A stretch of 16,006 nt of DNA from NCBI GenBank assembly GCA_905208975.1, contig CAJLRE010000040.1:1-16006 (forward strand), written 5' to 3'. Position 1 is the stretch's first letter, and every line of letters begins with the position of its first letter. The notes under the pieces are model-generated. The model was not told where the DNA came from and ran no database searches. It saw only the letters and a program-made list of their open reading frames with translations. The stretch is from an uncultured Collinsella sp. Lineage in GTDB: Bacteria; Actinomycetota; Coriobacteriia; Coriobacteriales; Coriobacteriaceae. Both the position numbers and the translations under genes were made by a program. Below are positions 1 through 6,228 of the stretch, piece by piece.

Positions 1-243
1 GGGCACAAAGTCGTTCTTGACGCCGTCGGCATCCATAAGCTCGGCCATATAGGCACCCATGTGGCCGCCGAGCAGGCCGGTCGCGAGCACATCGTCGCCC
101 AACTGCAGCAGCACACGGCTCACGTTGAGGCCCTTGCCGCCAGCGGTCTTTTCAGGCGTCACGCGGTTCACGTCGTCGATGATCAGCTTGTCGAGCTGAT
201 AGCGCGTATCGATCGACGGGTTCATGGTAACGGTCAGAATCAT
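1..243 (-). CDS. lacC: Tagatose-6-phosphate kinase, N-terminal part (cut by window edge)
   Basis: PfkB-family sugar kinase that phosphorylates tagatose-6-phosphate to tagatose-1,6-bisphosphate in the cytoplasmic galactose-6-phosphate branch. The frame runs open from an ATG at 243 to the window edge, giving about 81 residues. It begins MILTVTMNPSIDTRYQLDKL, the typical LacC/PfkB start, followed by the substrate-loop motif AGGKGLNVSRVL and TGLLGG. The ribosome site AGGAG lies 7 bases upstream. It is the last visible gene of a minus-strand series lacA-lacB-lacX-lacC, 56 bases after lacX, so probably cotranscribed with it. The ATP-binding and catalytic C-terminal part lies outside the window. 1-phosphofructokinase (FruK) is the main alternative; the neighbouring lacA and lacB favour LacC. 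Confidence 0.88.
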   Translation of the reverse strand, partial: MILTVTMNPSIDTRYQLDKLIIDDVNRVTPEKTAGGKGLNVSRVLLQLGDDVLATGLLGGHMGAYMAELMDADGVKNDFVP

Positions 244-299
244 ATTGAACTCCTGTTTCCGGGGCACGACGTGTGCGACCCCAAACATACGATAGCTCT

Positions 300-1181
300 T
301 TAAAGAATCTCGATCTCAAATCCGCGGGTGACGGTCTCCCCCGGTTTGGCAACCAGGCAGCCACGCTTGTGCTCCAGAATATCGTCCTCGTCGGAGCAGG
401 TGGACAGGCCGCCCCACGGTTCCACGGCCACAAAGTCGCCCTCGGGCTTGCTCCACACAATCAGGTACGGCATATCGGGGAACGTCAGGCGCACGCCCTT
501 GTCCTCGGTTTTCTTGGTCAGCGTAACCACGCGGCTGTCGAGCACGTCAAAGATGGTCTCCGCGAAGTCGAAGAGTTCGTGGGTCAGCGGCAGGTTCTGG
601 CCGATCATGGGGTTCTTGCTGCGATGCTCAACATCAATCAGGCCCGTCGAGGGAACGGCGGTACAGAGCTCGGTGGCCTCGCACCGCTCAAAACGAAGCT
701 CATAGTCGTCATAGGACTCGCCCTCGTCGAGCGGGCACTTAAAGCCGGGGTGACCACCCACAAAGAACGGCATGTCCTCGGTGCCCTCATTGGTCACCTC
801 GTACGACACGGCCACCTTTTCCGAATCGATCGTGTAACGAGCAACGATCTTAAACGGATACGGGTACTGCTCGAGCAACTCGGCATGGTCGGCAGAGCTT
901 AGGCTCAGCGCAACCATGTTGTCGCCCTGCTCCTCGAGCTTCCACTCCTGTTTGCGCGCAAAGCCGTGGCGAGCGAGCTCGACCTCGCGGCCGCCCATGG
1001 TCATCGCGCGGCCGTCACGAAGGCCACCGCAGATCGGGAAGCAAATGGGTGCCTGGCCCGACCAGACCGAAGGATCGCCCTGCCACAGGTACTCGCGACC
1101 GCTGGCTTTAATCGAAGTGAACGATCCGCCAGCCGTGCTCAGCGCCACACGAATAGAACCGTTATCAAGAACAAACTCCAT
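300..1181 (-). CDS. lacX: Aldose 1-epimerase family protein, LacX-like
   Basis: Galactose-mutarotase-like protein of 293 residues, similar in size and context to LacX of streptococcal and lactococcal lac operons; its exact substrate there is not settled. Visible family motifs are RHGFAR (His72), GGHPGFKCPL (His144) and VAVEPWGG (Glu254), which match the two histidines and the glutamate expected in the beta-sandwich active site. I chose the ATG at 1181 because AAGGGAAGG sits just upstream; a longer frame starts at 1214 but has no ribosome site. No signal peptide, so cytoplasmic. It lies between lacB (378 bases upstream, with hairpins) and lacC (56 bases downstream). Family assignment is firm; the LacX name rests on context. 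Confidence 0.85.
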   Translation of the reverse strand: MEFVLDNGSIRVALSTAGGSFTSIKASGREYLWQGDPSVWSGQAPICFPICGGLRDGRAMTMGGREVELARHGFARKQEWKLEEQGDNMVALSLSSADHAELLEQYPYPFKIVARYTIDSEKVAVSYEVTNEGTEDMPFFVGGHPGFKCPLDEGESYDDYELRFERCEATELCTAVPSTGLIDVEHRSKNPMIGQNLPLTHELFDFAETIFDVLDSRVVTLTKKTEDKGVRLTFPDMPYLIVWSKPEGDFVAVEPWGGLSTCSDEDDILEHKRGCLVAKPGETVTRGFEIEIL

Positions 1182-1413
1182 AGGAGCCTTCCCTTTCTTA
1201 CGACAGCCCGCCAAGTCAATAGGGCTGATAGAAAACCGACCCGCGCCCCCTCACAGAAACGCGAGCCGTCAATTGAAAAGCTGCAGAATGCCGGGGACCG
1301 CCAAGAGCAAAGCACTCAAGCCAAGCAAGCAAACGTGTTATCGGAGCAGCTAGCCGAACCAGAACGCTTCCCAACAACAGCGGCAACCCTGCTGGTACCC
1401 CCTACGTCAGCGA

Positions 1414-1514
1414 GCGGCGCTCAGGTGCCCCAGGTCGCCGCGAAAGAGGAGCGACGCGTACTTCATGTACGCGAGCGACGGTTTGAGCGGCGAGATGGGG
1501 TGCCTGAGCGCCGC
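1414..1514. repeat. Large imperfect palindrome (about 101 nt) between lacB and lacX
   Basis: Arms 1414-1432 and 1496-1514 are 19 bases each and complementary at 17 of 19. Inside them 1435-1441 (TCGCCGC) pairs with 1487-1493, and at the tip 1455-1461 (CGCGTAC) pairs with 1467-1473 around the loop TTCAT. The fold can form on either strand. It lies in a 378-base gap inside an otherwise tight minus-strand gene series. No U-tract follows, so it is not a classical terminator. It could be a dispersed REP-like repeat or an mRNA-processing or stability element. Confidence 0.7.
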
Positions 1515-1527
1515 GCAGCGTCGACCC

Positions 1528-1555
1528 GTTACGCGGTTTGGCAAAACCGCGTAAC
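1528..1555 (-). other. Perfect 12-bp stem-loop just after lacB
   Basis: GTTACGCGGTTT (1528-1539) pairs perfectly with AAACCGCGTAAC (1544-1555) around a 4-base loop. It begins 5 bases past the lacB stop codon in the transcribed direction. No run of U follows, so it more likely protects the 3' end of lacAB mRNA or causes partial attenuation before lacX-lacC than acts as a strong terminator. Confidence 0.6.
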
Positions 1556-1559
1556 CCCA

Positions 1560-2084
1560 CTAGTCGTGGTATTCGCCGCGGTCCCACTTCTCGAGGAACT
1601 CGTCAAAGAAGTGCGGGTCAGCCTGAGCCTCGGCGTCGGCCTTATTGCAAGCGTCAATCTTGGCGATCAGGGCGTCGTGCTCGGGAGTCTTCTCGTAGGG
1701 CTCCTCAAGGAAGGCAAGCATAATGTCGGCCATCAGGAACTCACCGGTGATCTTACCGCCAAAGCCCACGATGTTGGCGTTGAGCTCGCGACGGGCATAC
1801 AGGGCAGAGGTCATGTCGCGAACCAGGGCGCAACGGGCGCCGGGAACCTTGTTGACGGCGTTGGTGATGCCGATGCCGGTGCCGCACAGGGCCACGCCAA
1901 AGTCGGCCTTGCCGCTGGCAACAGCCTCGCCCACGGCCTTACCGTAGATGGGATAGTGCGTACGGGTGTGGCTGTAGGTGCCGCAGTCGAGCACCTTGTA
2001 GCCAGCCTGCTCCAGGCGGTCGGCCAGATAGATCTTCTCGTCCGTAACGATATGGTCGCAACCGATTGCGATGGTCTTCTTCAT
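1560..2084 (-). CDS. lacB: Galactose-6-phosphate isomerase subunit LacB
   Basis: RpiB/LacAB-family subunit of 174 residues, the usual LacB length (about 171). With LacA it converts galactose-6-phosphate to tagatose-6-phosphate. Visible motifs: IAIGCDH near the N-terminus (Asp10, His11), HTRTHYPIYGK, the loop LCGTGIGITNAVNK with Cys67 as the expected catalytic base, and RDMTSALYARRELNAN. The C-terminus, DPHFFDEFLEKWDRGEYHD, is the characteristic LacB tail. The ATG at 2084 is preceded by AAAGGA. It follows lacA by 63 bases on the same strand, and a stem-loop follows its stop. Plain RpiB (ribose-5-phosphate isomerase B) is unlikely because of the paired LacA and the LacB-specific tail. Confidence 0.96.
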   Translation of the reverse strand: MKKTIAIGCDHIVTDEKIYLADRLEQAGYKVLDCGTYSHTRTHYPIYGKAVGEAVASGKADFGVALCGTGIGITNAVNKVPGARCALVRDMTSALYARRELNANIVGFGGKITGEFLMADIMLAFLEEPYEKTPEHDALIAKIDACNKADAEAQADPHFFDEFLEKWDRGEYHD

Positions 2085-2147
2085 CAGAACGTCCTTTCGT
2101 CTGAATTCACAAGTTGAGGTAGAAGTTCGAGTTCTCGGTGGCTCTCG

Positions 2148-2576
2148 TTAGGCCATCTTGTTGAGCATGTCGACACGGATCTGGTGACGGCCGCCGGCGT
2201 ACTGGGCGCGCAGGAACTCGCGGGCGATCTTCTTGGCGACCTCGGTGCCCACAACGCCCGGGCCCATGGTGACCATGCGCGAGCCGTTGTGCTCGCGGGT
2301 CATGTAAGCGGAACGCTCGTCGGAAATGTTGGCGACGACCATGCCCTTGATCTTGACGGCGGCCATATAGGAGCCGACGCCATACTTATCGAATGCGAAG
2401 CCCTGGGAATCCTTGTGCTCCAGCAGGTCCTTGGCAACGGCGGTCGCGGAATCGACAAAGTCCGCAGCAGGGGTCTCGGAATAGTCGACGACCTCGTGAC
2501 CGTCGGCGATGAGCATCTCCTTGATGGACTCCTTCATCGACATACCGTCGGCATCGGAAGCGATTACAACCCTCAT
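2148..2576 (-). CDS. lacA: Galactose-6-phosphate isomerase subunit LacA
   Basis: RpiB-family subunit of 142 residues, the usual LacA length, which partners LacB. Visible motifs: MRVVIASDADGMSMKESIKE at the start, YGVGSYMAAVKIKGMVVANI, SDERSAYMTREHN with His96, and the LacA tail YAGGRHQIRVDMLNK. The cysteine found in LacB and RpiB is replaced here (FDKYGVGS), as is normal for LacA, so it depends on LacB for activity. The ATG at 2576 has a strong ribosome site, AAGGAGGATGTC. It is the first gene of the minus-strand lac series. Its 306-base upstream region carries GAACA-type half-sites (2671-2700) and paired ACCGTT repeats (2748-2777). Confidence 0.96.
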   Translation of the reverse strand: MRVVIASDADGMSMKESIKEMLIADGHEVVDYSETPAADFVDSATAVAKDLLEHKDSQGFAFDKYGVGSYMAAVKIKGMVVANISDERSAYMTREHNGSRMVTMGPGVVGTEVAKKIAREFLRAQYAGGRHQIRVDMLNKMA

Positions 2577-2670
2577 GACATCCTCCTTGAGAGATACGCA
2601 GGTGCGTAGTTTCTGTTTGGAAGTGTTGAATCGCGCTCAGGTCCGGGCATCTGAATGTGCGGTTCTTCAC

Positions 2671-2700
2671 TGTTCATGTTTATTTGAACACATTCGAACA
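2671..2700. promoter_or_regulatory. Cluster of TGTTC/GAACA half-sites upstream of lacA (possible DeoR-type operator)
   Basis: TGTTCA (2671-2676) and TGAACA (2685-2690) form an inverted repeat, followed by TCGAACA (2694-2700). The 10-mer ATTCGAACAT at 2692-2701 recurs exactly at 13231-13240 in the gatA leader. A weak minus-strand promoter, TTGCAA (2705-2710) with a 17-base spacer to TCAAAT (2682-2687), would be covered by these sites. A second inverted repeat, TGTTC-N6-GAACA, lies at 2729-2744. That the DeoR-family protein binds here is inferred. Confidence 0.4.
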
Positions 2701-2747
2701 TAGGTTGCAACCATTATTTGTTTAACTTTGTTCTTTTTTGAACAAAT

Positions 2748-2777
2748 ACCGTTTACGGTTGATTGCCGACCGTTTGA
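2748..2777 (+). promoter_or_regulatory. Paired direct repeat ACCGTTTAC-N12-ACCGTTTGA, lacA control region
   Basis: Two 9-mers, at 2748-2756 and 2769-2777, are spaced exactly 21 bp apart. The same arrangement occurs upstream of lacF and deoR. Its shape resembles the published LytTR-domain consensus (two direct 9-mers with a roughly 12-13 bp spacer, core GTT). Here the repeats read on the plus strand, opposite to lacA, unlike the other copies. Confidence 0.5.
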
Positions 2778-2805
2778 GCCCGGCGCAGACGTAGCGACCA
2801 TGTGT

Positions 2806-2849
2806 TCAACAAACAAAAGGGCGGCCGAGAACGTGTCTCGGCCGCCCTT
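2806..2849 (-). terminator. Intrinsic terminator of the membrane-protein gene
   Basis: A perfect 14-bp GC-rich stem (2817-2830 with 2836-2849, loop ACGTG) is followed in the minus direction by TTTTGTTTGTTG (2817 down to 2806). It lies 35 bases past the stop of the membrane-protein gene and ends transcription before the lacA promoter region. Confidence 0.88.
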
Positions 2850-2883
2850 CTTACGGTTGATCTTCCAAAGATCGCTTTGCCGC

Positions 2884-3897
2884 CTACTCAGACTGCCCGC
2901 TCTTCTTGGCATGTTTGGACGGAGCGCTCAGAAAACGTCCCGTTAAATAGTTCGCCGGGCCGGAAATATCGATCCCCAGCAGCGTGTGCCCCAGCCACAG
3001 AAACGCCACAAGCACCAGCAGCGGGATAACGCACGAGGTCACGATCATCACGATGACGCCTTCGATCAAATCGGTCACCTGCTGCACGATCTCATCGGTC
3101 ATTTGCTTGGCACCACTGGTTACCGACGTGACCAGGCTCGAGGCACCGTCGGCAAGCTGTTCAAGCACGTTCTTGGACTCTGTGGACTCGGTCTTTTTCT
3201 TGCTTGCTTTGGAGCTGTCGCCATCTGCCGCACTCGCAGCGTCGGCCGCCTTTTGCTCGGCTGCCTCGATGCTCACTCGATACGTTTCGTCGACCTTTTG
3301 CGACACCCATACGCTTGCAGGCACCAACGCCATGCCGATCATGGCAACCACCAGCACGCGAGTCGCCACGCGGCGCAGGACGGCGCTCGTGCTCCAGCGC
3401 CCATGAATGCCAAGCGACACCGCAAAGAGCACCAACGCAAACGGGATTAAGATGCCTAGGCCAACCGACCACAAAATAGTCAGCAGATATTTCTCGAGAT
3501 AGAGCACGGCAAGCACGATGCCCAAGTTGCCTGAAAGCTGCGCGAGCTGCTCGGCAACCGGCGTTCCCGTATCACCCGGCAGCGCGGTAATGCCCGCAGA
3601 TAGCGCCACGCACGAGGTCGTGAGCGCCAGTACGTTACCTTTCTTTTGATCGATGACCTCGATGGTGGAGTCCCAAGTCTTGGTATCGGCAAAATGCGGA
3701 CGAGCTACAAAGCCCGACAGCAGCGCCAGCACCACGAGCGCAACGATAAAGCCAATCTGCAGCTTTTTGTTTGCGCACACGACATCGGACAGGCTGGGCT
3801 GCAGCTCGGTTACCGTCGTATGCTCGGTTATCTGGACAGGACGCCCATGAGCCATCTCATACGCGTCTCTTTTTTGAATTGATCCGTTGTCCGGCAT
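2884..3897 (-). CDS. Membrane protein of unknown function
   Basis: A 337-residue protein that I do not recognise. A hydrophilic N-terminus (residues 1-45) precedes a clear transmembrane segment near 47-68 (IGFIVALVVLALLSGFVA). Further hydrophobic stretches lie near 128-165 and 180-202, and a last strong one near 282-312 (VIVMIVTSCVIPLLVLVAFLW). Between them, about 205-280 is hydrophilic and rich in Ala, Ser, Lys and Glu, with a possible coiled coil around VLEQLADGASSLVTSV. The C-terminal tail is basic. The ATG at 3897 has a near-perfect ribosome site, GAGGAGGT. It forms its own transcription unit, with a terminator downstream and an inverted-repeat element upstream. It sits between lacF and lacA, but nothing in its sequence ties it to sugar uptake. 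Confidence 0.8.
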   Translation of the reverse strand: MPDNGSIQKRDAYEMAHGRPVQITEHTTVTELQPSLSDVVCANKKLQIGFIVALVVLALLSGFVARPHFADTKTWDSTIEVIDQKKGNVLALTTSCVALSAGITALPGDTGTPVAEQLAQLSGNLGIVLAVLYLEKYLLTILWSVGLGILIPFALVLFAVSLGIHGRWSTSAVLRRVATRVLVVAMIGMALVPASVWVSQKVDETYRVSIEAAEQKAADAASAADGDSSKASKKKTESTESKNVLEQLADGASSLVTSVTSGAKQMTDEIVQQVTDLIEGVIVMIVTSCVIPLLVLVAFLWLGHTLLGIDISGPANYLTGRFLSAPSKHAKKSGQSE

Positions 3898-3994
3898 TTG
3901 GATACCTCCTCATTCCGGCCTGTATTGCGGTGGAAAGTATACCCACCCATCGAAAAACTGAACGGCAGGAGGTGCAACAGGCTGCTGCATGATC

Positions 3995-4164
3995 CGCCCG
4001 CCATGAAATGGGCTCATCTACTACGTTTAACCGCCCATCCCCGACCATGCCACAAAGCGGAAAAACAAAACCGCAGGTAGAAGTCCTGCGGTTTTTCATG
4101 AAACGCGGGTGTGTTCGAGGGTATCGGGTTAAACGTAGTAGATGAGCCAGTTTCGTGGCGAGCG
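3995..4164. repeat. MITE-like element with 38-bp terminal inverted repeats
   Basis: Arms 3995-4032 and 4127-4164 are inverted copies. The inner 22 bases (4011-4032 and 4127-4148) match perfectly; the outer 16 have four mismatches. The 94-base core holds a terminator-like hairpin at 4067-4097, so the whole 170 bp could fold into one long cruciform. No transposase and no clear target-site duplication are visible. It fills most of the gap between the membrane-protein gene and lacF. It could be a non-autonomous mobile repeat or a lineage-specific intergenic repeat. Confidence 0.65.
4067..4097. terminator. Bidirectional terminator-like hairpin at the tip of the inverted-repeat element
   Basis: AAAACCGCAGG (4067-4077) pairs with CCTGCGGTTTT (4085-4095), loop TAGAAGT, with T residues on both strands (TTTTTC on plus, TTTTGTTTTTCC on minus). 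It could insulate the membrane-protein gene from lacF readthrough. Confidence 0.6.
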
Positions 4165-4253
4165 CTGCCAACCGATCCTCCGGGGACGGGAAAAGCGGGT
4201 CATTTGGGGCTGTCGGCCCCTATTTCGCCGCAACCTAGATAGGTGAGATACAG

Positions 4254-4279
4254 AAAAACCCTGCCGCGGGTAGCGGCAG
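4254..4279 (-). terminator. Intrinsic terminator of lacF
   Basis: In the minus direction, CTGCCGC-TACCC-GCGGCAG (4279 down to 4261) is followed by GGTTTTT. It lies 35 bases past the lacF stop, so lacF ends as its own transcript rather than continuing into lacA. Confidence 0.82.
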
Positions 4280-4313
4280 AGCTTTTGGAAGGGGACTTGG
4301 TTGTGAGAGCTCG

Positions 4314-4652
4314 TTAGGCGAGCTTAGCCTCGAGTGCGGCGATGCGCTTATAGGCATCGATGGTAAAGCGGGTCTGCTTCTCCAGGATCATGGTGGTCAT
4401 GAGAGTGTCCTGAGCGTGAGCCATGATGAAGGTCATCTCCATCTCGCCGCCGCCGGCCTCCTGCGAAAGCAGCTTGGTCTGCGTGTCGTGGGCGCCGATA
4501 AGTGCATCGCTGGCATCCTTGTGCAGCTGCTCGGCCTTCTCAAAATCACCCTCGCGAGCAGCATCGAGCGCTGCAAGCAGATCGGTCTGGGCGTCGCCCG
4601 CGTATGCGACAATCTCAAATCCAACCATCGAGATTTCTTCTTTGGTTGCCAT
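4314..4652 (-). CDS. lacF: PTS lactose-specific EIIA component
   Basis: Lactose/cellobiose-family IIA protein of 112 residues, the usual size for this trimeric all-helical carrier. It takes phosphate from HPr and passes it to the IIB domain of LacE. The family signature IMAHAQDTLMTT is present, with His79 the expected phosphorylated residue and Asp82 nearby. ISMVGFEIVAYAGDAQ at the start matches helix 1. The ATG at 4652 is preceded by AAAGGA. It is unusual in being separated from lacE: it lies on the other strand, beyond the LacI-family regulator, with its own ACCGTT direct-repeat site (4777-4806) and its own terminator. A cellobiose-type IIA is possible, but lacE, lacG and lacAB support lactose. 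Confidence 0.93.
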   Translation of the reverse strand: MATKEEISMVGFEIVAYAGDAQTDLLAALDAAREGDFEKAEQLHKDASDALIGAHDTQTKLLSQEAGGGEMEMTFIMAHAQDTLMTTMILEKQTRFTIDAYKRIAALEAKLA

Positions 4653-4776
4653 ATTGCGTTCCTTTCACATATGAACCAACGGAGAGCATCGCGTCCGGGC
4701 ATACGCGCTGCGCTGTGTATGGCAGGAACATTAACATTCAAACAAAAAAGAACAGCGCAAAACGTAATTTCGAGCT

Positions 4777-4806
4777 ATGAACGGTTGCTTTTCACCCGTG
4801 AACGGT
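4777..4806 (-). promoter_or_regulatory. Paired direct repeat ACCGTTCAC-N12-ACCGTTCAT upstream of lacF
   Basis: On the minus strand, 9-mers at 4806-4798 and 4785-4777 are spaced exactly 21 bp, with an A-rich spacer. They match the deoR copy at 23 of 29 positions across the core. The site reads in the direction of lacF, 125 bases before its start codon. No convincing -35 box follows, which would fit an activator-dependent promoter. Confidence 0.55.
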
Positions 4807-4866
4807 TTTTAAACCAATCTGAACATTCTCAAACACAATTAGCGGCAACCCAAACAGGTCCGCACC

Positions 4867-5871
4867 CTAGCGTATATCGCGCACCGTATCGCCCTCGACG
4901 AGCACACCCGGAAACAGCATGTGCTCCACACCGGGTGCAGCGCCCTCGGCGCCGGCAATCTTGTCGACCGCCCACATGCCGACGCGCTTGTTGTCAAAGC
5001 GCACCGTAGTCAGGCGACGATCGGGCACGATATCGCCCAAACTATCGTCAACACCCACCACGCTTACGTCCTGGGGCACGTGCTTCCCGCGCGACTCGAG
5101 CCCGCGAATGCAGCCGTAGGCCATGGCATCGTTGGAAGCATAAATGGCTGTGCAGTTCGAATCGTCCGCAAGCACCTGGCCGGCGGCATATCCGCTCTGT
5201 GCCGTCCAATCGCCACGGACGAGTCGCGGCGGCTCAATACCATGCGCGCGCAATGTCTCGCGCCAGCCCTCCTCGCGACGCATGCCCGAAAGCGAGCGCT
5301 CGGGGCACGAGATAAAGTGCACGGGCTTGTGCCCCTGCTCCAGCAGGTACTCGACCACCTGGCGCGAGCAATCGAACTGGTCGTTATCGACTGTTGAACA
5401 GAGCGGGTGCTCCAGCATGGTAACGAGCACCGTCTGCATACCGGGCAGCGGCTCGAAGGTGCCAAAGTCCGCCGGCATGCGATTCATGATCACAACCATG
5501 CCATCCACCGGCAGCGCGCTCATGCGCGACGATGCGCTCTCGAGGGTATACGGATGCCCGTCTACTTTAGTGAGGGTGATGGCATAGCCATGTTTGTCGG
5601 CCGCGGCGGCAAAGCCCTCCATACGGTCGAGGTTGCCGGTGCCGGTAATGTTGAACATGGCGACGCCGACGGTCTTAAACTTGCCGCGGCGCAGCGATCG
5701 ACCGGCAAAATTGGGGCGATACCCCAGCTCGCGCATGGCGGCGCGCACGCGCTCCTTGGTCTCGGGGCGCACGCTGGGCGAATCGTGCACCGTACGCGAG
5801 ACTGTCTGCTCCGAGACGCCCGCGAGACGCGCCACGTCCTTAACGGAAACCGATTTTTTAACAGCGGCCAT
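4867..5871 (-). CDS. LacI-family transcriptional regulator of the lac genes
   Basis: A 334-residue LacI/GalR-family regulator of full length. The N-terminal helix-turn-helix VKDVARLAGVSEQTVSRTVHD (residues 10-30) is followed by the hinge RPNFAGRSLRRGK (Leu60 in the position that intercalates into a central CG step). A periplasmic-binding-like sensor domain follows (VGVAMFNITGTGNLDRMEGF onward; AIYASNDAMAYGCIRGLESRG; VSVVGVDDS). It is divergent from lacE with a 357-base shared control region containing two palindromes with central CG (6030-6047 and 6151-6168), which it probably binds. The inducer is likely a lactose-derived sugar or sugar phosphate, inferred from context. Its ribosome site is weak (AGAAAGA). 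It is upstream of lacF on the same strand, so partial cotranscription is possible. Confidence 0.93.
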   Translation of the reverse strand: MAAVKKSVSVKDVARLAGVSEQTVSRTVHDSPSVRPETKERVRAAMRELGYRPNFAGRSLRRGKFKTVGVAMFNITGTGNLDRMEGFAAAADKHGYAITLTKVDGHPYTLESASSRMSALPVDGMVVIMNRMPADFGTFEPLPGMQTVLVTMLEHPLCSTVDNDQFDCSRQVVEYLLEQGHKPVHFISCPERSLSGMRREEGWRETLRAHGIEPPRLVRGDWTAQSGYAAGQVLADDSNCTAIYASNDAMAYGCIRGLESRGKHVPQDVSVVGVDDSLGDIVPDRRLTTVRFDNKRVGMWAVDKIAGAEGAAPGVEHMLFPGVLVEGDTVRDIR

Positions 5872-5962
5872 AGGTCGATCTTTCTATGTCAACGATGCCA
5901 TTGAAGACATCCTGCGCAGTCATTTTGAACACCTTTAAGTATATCCAACGCCTCCCCAACGA

Positions 5963-5992
5963 TACGCTTACCACCCAAAACCTACCGTTCAC
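5963..5992 (+). promoter_or_regulatory. Degenerate paired repeat TACGCTTAC-N12-ACCGTTCAC upstream of lacE
   Basis: ACCGTTCAC at 5984-5992 has an imperfect partner exactly 21 bp upstream at 5963-5971. The 14-mer CCTACCGTTCACCG at 5981-5994 is identical, inverted, to 13019-13032 upstream of deoR. It reads in the direction of lacE. Weaker than the other copies because only one half-site is canonical. Confidence 0.4.
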
Positions 5993-6029
5993 CGACAATT
6001 CTGCTTCCCCGAGCGGCTTTTGTCGCCCA

Positions 6030-6047
6030 AATGTTAACGTTGCCATT
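6030..6047. promoter_or_regulatory. LacI-type operator O1
   Basis: AATGTTAACGTTGCCATT fits the palindrome AATG-NN-AACGTT-NN-CATT with a central CG, the usual form of a LacI-family site. It lies between the divergent LacI-family gene and lacE. Binding by that protein is inferred. Confidence 0.6.
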
Positions 6048-6150
6048 GTGCAAACACAGAGCCACCGGGCGGCTCAAACGTTTACGCGCAAGGAATCGAC
6101 GGTCCACAGGCACAAGGGCCACCGGTTCGCGTCTTTTTTTGTGCCGCAAA

Positions 6151-6168
6151 ATGGCAACGTCAACATTT
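6151..6168. promoter_or_regulatory. LacI-type operator O2
   Basis: AATGGCAACGTCAACATT is nearly the exact reverse complement of O1 (17 of 18 positions). Its centre lies 121 bp from O1, so one tetramer could bridge both sites by looping. Its right end touches the candidate lacE -35 box. Confidence 0.6.
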
Positions 6169-6195
6169 TGGCAACCGAACGTCAAAAGCTACCAT
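6168..6195 (+). promoter_or_regulatory. Candidate lacE-lacG promoter
   Basis: TTGGCA (6168-6173), a 16-base spacer and TACCAT (6190-6195) resemble sigma-70 boxes with a strong -35 and weak -10. It would start transcription about 25-30 bases before lacE. Overlap with O2 would explain repression. Confidence 0.35.
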
Positions 6196-6228
6196 CGTTG
6201 CTAACCCACCGACTCTTAGGAGCATTGC

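Noticed and set aside
1402..1587. Small open frames on both strands over the lacB-lacX gap
   Set aside because: They follow the hairpin sequence, overlap the lacB end, and lack ribosome sites.
966..2117. A 383-codon open frame on the plus strand
   Set aside because: Runs antisense through lacX and lacB and across the palindromic gap; no domain, no ribosome site.
3857..4171. A 104-codon minus-strand open frame between lacF and the membrane gene
   Set aside because: It is formed by the inverted-repeat element itself, so its sequence reflects the palindrome rather than a protein.
4206..4220. Small hairpin GGGGC-TGTCG-GCCCC
   Set aside because: Only 5 bp with no T-tract; the lacF terminator at 4254-4279 is sufficient.
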